DNA of 64,000 nt from Lachnospiraceae bacterium (GTDB taxonomy: Bacteria > Bacillota > Clostridia > Lachnospirales > Lachnospiraceae), in contig JAFUKH010000001.1 of NCBI GenBank assembly GCA_017467845.1, forward strand, positions 1 to 64,000, written 5' to 3'. Of this stretch, positions 62,719-64,000 are shown piece by piece; the first letter of the stretch is position 1, and every line of letters begins with the position of its first letter. Position numbers and translations under genes: made by a program. Below the pieces are notes generated by a model. That model was not told the DNA's origin, did no database searches, and saw only the letters and a program-made list of their open reading frames with translations.

Positions 62719-63969
62719 TTATTCAAAACGTACCTTTCTGATTCCGATATATGCAAATATTATAACACAGAAAATGGCACATACCACTAAAATTTCACCG
62801 ACAGAGAAATGTACTGCAACAGCACTGATTAAGAAGGATGTCACAGGTACTGCTGCAGATGACACAGCATTAAAGATAGCTCCTGCTCTGGCCAAATATT
62901 CCTTGTTCACCACCTTCATAAACTGCACATTCAGGGCCGCTGATAAGATACCCGCTCCCATTCCCAGAAGAAGCGAGGAGATGGTTGTAACTGCGTAAAT
63001 CAGATATACCTTATCTCTGCAGAAACTTCCCAGAGTAAGCACATACAGACCGGCTCCCATACTCATCCCACTAGTCACCATCACCGCCCTTACGGATACC
63101 TTTTTGCGAAGGTAAGGAAATACCGCGGAGCCAAGCCCCATAGCCAGAACCATCACGATCCCAAGTACACTTAGAAGCTCTGCATCCTGTCCCAGAAGTT
63201 CACTCACAATAGGCCCCTGCAGAGAATTAAACGGAACCACAACCGCATTTATCAAAAGTGCCATAAGGCAGAAGTTGCGAATCACCGGCTGATTTTTCAC
63301 ATACGCAATTCCATTTTTCAGATTCAAGGCATAGGCGGTGACATCTACCTTTCCCTTCTGCAACGGCTCCTCTTTCATCTTCATAAAGCAGAGAATCATC
63401 GCTGCTCCAAAGAAGGTTACTGCATCAATCAAAATCGCCACATAGATACCCCAGATGCCAATAATGATTCCTCCCAGTGCAATTCCAATCAGCTCCACCA
63501 CAGAACTTAAGGTAGACTTTAGGGAAGTACCATATTCATAATACTCCTCCGGCAATAGTATCGGTACAATCGCCATTCCTGCCGGCATACCGAAGGCTTC
63601 CACTGTAGTAATCAGAAACGTAAACACGACAAGAACAACCGGTGTCACCATATCCGCCAGTGTCAAAATTGCCAAAGCCGCCACGATGATGCCGCGAATC
63701 AGATATTCTGCTACCATCAGCCTCTTTTTATTCATTCCCTCCACCAGTGCTCCCGCAAAAGGCTGCACAATAATCTCCGGAAGCTGATTCACCGCAAACA
63801 CAATCGCTGACCAGGCCGCACTTCCTGTCACCTGATACACCAGCCAGGTAAATGCCAGAGAATCCACAGAGTCTCCGAACCTGGAGATCAAGCTGGCTAA
63901 AATCAGCTTCAAATACTCCTTCTGGGAAAAAACATCCTTATACCCGATTACTTTCTTTTCCTTTTCCAT
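62719..63969 (-). CDS. MFS-family exporter
   Basis: 416 residues, twelve helices. It starts with the MFS loop pattern SRFGDSVDSLAFTWLVYQVTGSAAWSAIVFAVNQLPEIIVQPFAGALVEGMNKKRLMV, the MFS_3/MdfA-like layout used by macrolide-type and other drug exporters. The second half begins near residue 215 after a basic loop. The ribosome site GAGGAGAGCATTTT lies at the right edge of the window. Together with the ArsR-type regulator this is probably an inducible efflux unit; the substrate is unknown. Confidence 0.85.
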   Translation of the reverse strand: MEKEKKVIGYKDVFSQKEYLKLILASLISRFGDSVDSLAFTWLVYQVTGSAAWSAIVFAVNQLPEIIVQPFAGALVEGMNKKRLMVAEYLIRGIIVAALAILTLADMVTPVVLVVFTFLITTVEAFGMPAGMAIVPILLPEEYYEYGTSLKSTLSSVVELIGIALGGIIIGIWGIYVAILIDAVTFFGAAMILCFMKMKEEPLQKGKVDVTAYALNLKNGIAYVKNQPVIRNFCLMALLINAVVVPFNSLQGPIVSELLGQDAELLSVLGIVMVLAMGLGSAVFPYLRKKVSVRAVMVTSGMSMGAGLYVLTLGSFCRDKVYLIYAVTTISSLLLGMGAGILSAALNVQFMKVVNKEYLARAGAIFNAVSSAAVPVTSFLISAVAVHFSVGEILVVCAIFCVIIFAYIGIRKVRFE

Positions 63970-64000
63970 AAAATGCTCTCCTCAATATTTATTTCTAATA

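Noticed and set aside
1..64000. tRNA, rRNA, prophage or insertion sequence
   Set aside because: No cloverleaf or rRNA stretch was noticed in the short intergenic gaps, and no transposase, integrase or phage structural gene was found.

Overview
The window looks like chromosome of a Lachnospiraceae-type member of the Clostridia (Roseburia/Butyrivibrio/Eubacterium-like). The reasons are consensus Firmicutes promoters (TTGACA/TATAAT), strong AGGAGG ribosome sites, a single-chain glycyl-tRNA synthetase, the scpA-scpB and era-yqzL-recO neighbourhoods, a YesM/YesN-controlled starch locus, a large two-domain acyl-CoA dehydratase activase and a putative CmpB-family permease. Nearly everything is on the minus strand; only the activase and metY (26.3-32.0 kb) are on the plus strand. 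No tRNA, rRNA, transposase, integrase or CRISPR array was seen.

Layout, low to high coordinates. 0-1.4 kb: two GNAT acetyltransferases and a decayed methyltransferase. 1.4-7.0 kb: GH25 lysozyme-like protein, a duplicated-domain protein of unknown role, scpB, scpA, a membrane-anchored metallophosphoesterase and a D-Ala-D-Ala carboxypeptidase with an odd repeat-rich leader. 7.4-18.2 kb: CmpB-like membrane protein, rpsU, alaS, a short Hsp70 with a giant TPR/J-domain partner, glyS and a lipoprotein. 18.2-26.1 kb: recO, a YqzL-like small gene, era, a DUF4349 lipoprotein, an M16C peptidase, a hypothetical protein, a sigma-like protein lacking DNA-binding regions, and a rhomboid-like membrane protein. 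26.3-34.5 kb: activase, metY, a 490-bp palindrome, a ZIP metal transporter and a membrane-anchored EEP-family protein. 34.6-36.5 kb: a KdpDE-like two-component pair plus a 47-residue membrane peptide. 36.6-53.1 kb: a starch/maltodextrin locus running GGDEF-EAL-LamG protein, YesN, YesM, sugar-binding protein, two permeases, a second binding lipoprotein, a lipoprotein alpha-amylase and a double debranching enzyme. 53.2-64 kb: HelD-like helicase, a GH127 arabinofuranosidase, an ABC exporter pair, a small acidic protein, an ArsR-type regulator and an MFS exporter.

How the genes work together. The starch locus is a coherent sense-import-degrade unit: YesM/YesN probably sense extracellular sugar, the binding proteins and permeases import maltodextrins, the lipoprotein amylase cuts starch outside the cell, and the cytoplasmic fused debranching enzyme finishes the job. 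A c-di-GMP enzyme with a lectin-like tail is in the same operon as the sensor.

The most unusual feature is intergenic. A family of about 140-bp repeats (three full copies, one decayed) folds into the same multi-stem structure with compensatory base changes. Every copy lies in the direction of transcription, and each full copy lies 25-28 nt before a start codon, two of them directly after consensus-like promoters. The window also holds a 490-bp near-palindrome between convergent genes, a nested-hairpin element before the sigma-like gene, a three-way-junction leader in the starch operon and a tandem-plus-inverted repeat in the carboxypeptidase leader. Start codons were moved inward from the longest open frame wherever a good ribosome site pointed to an internal start.
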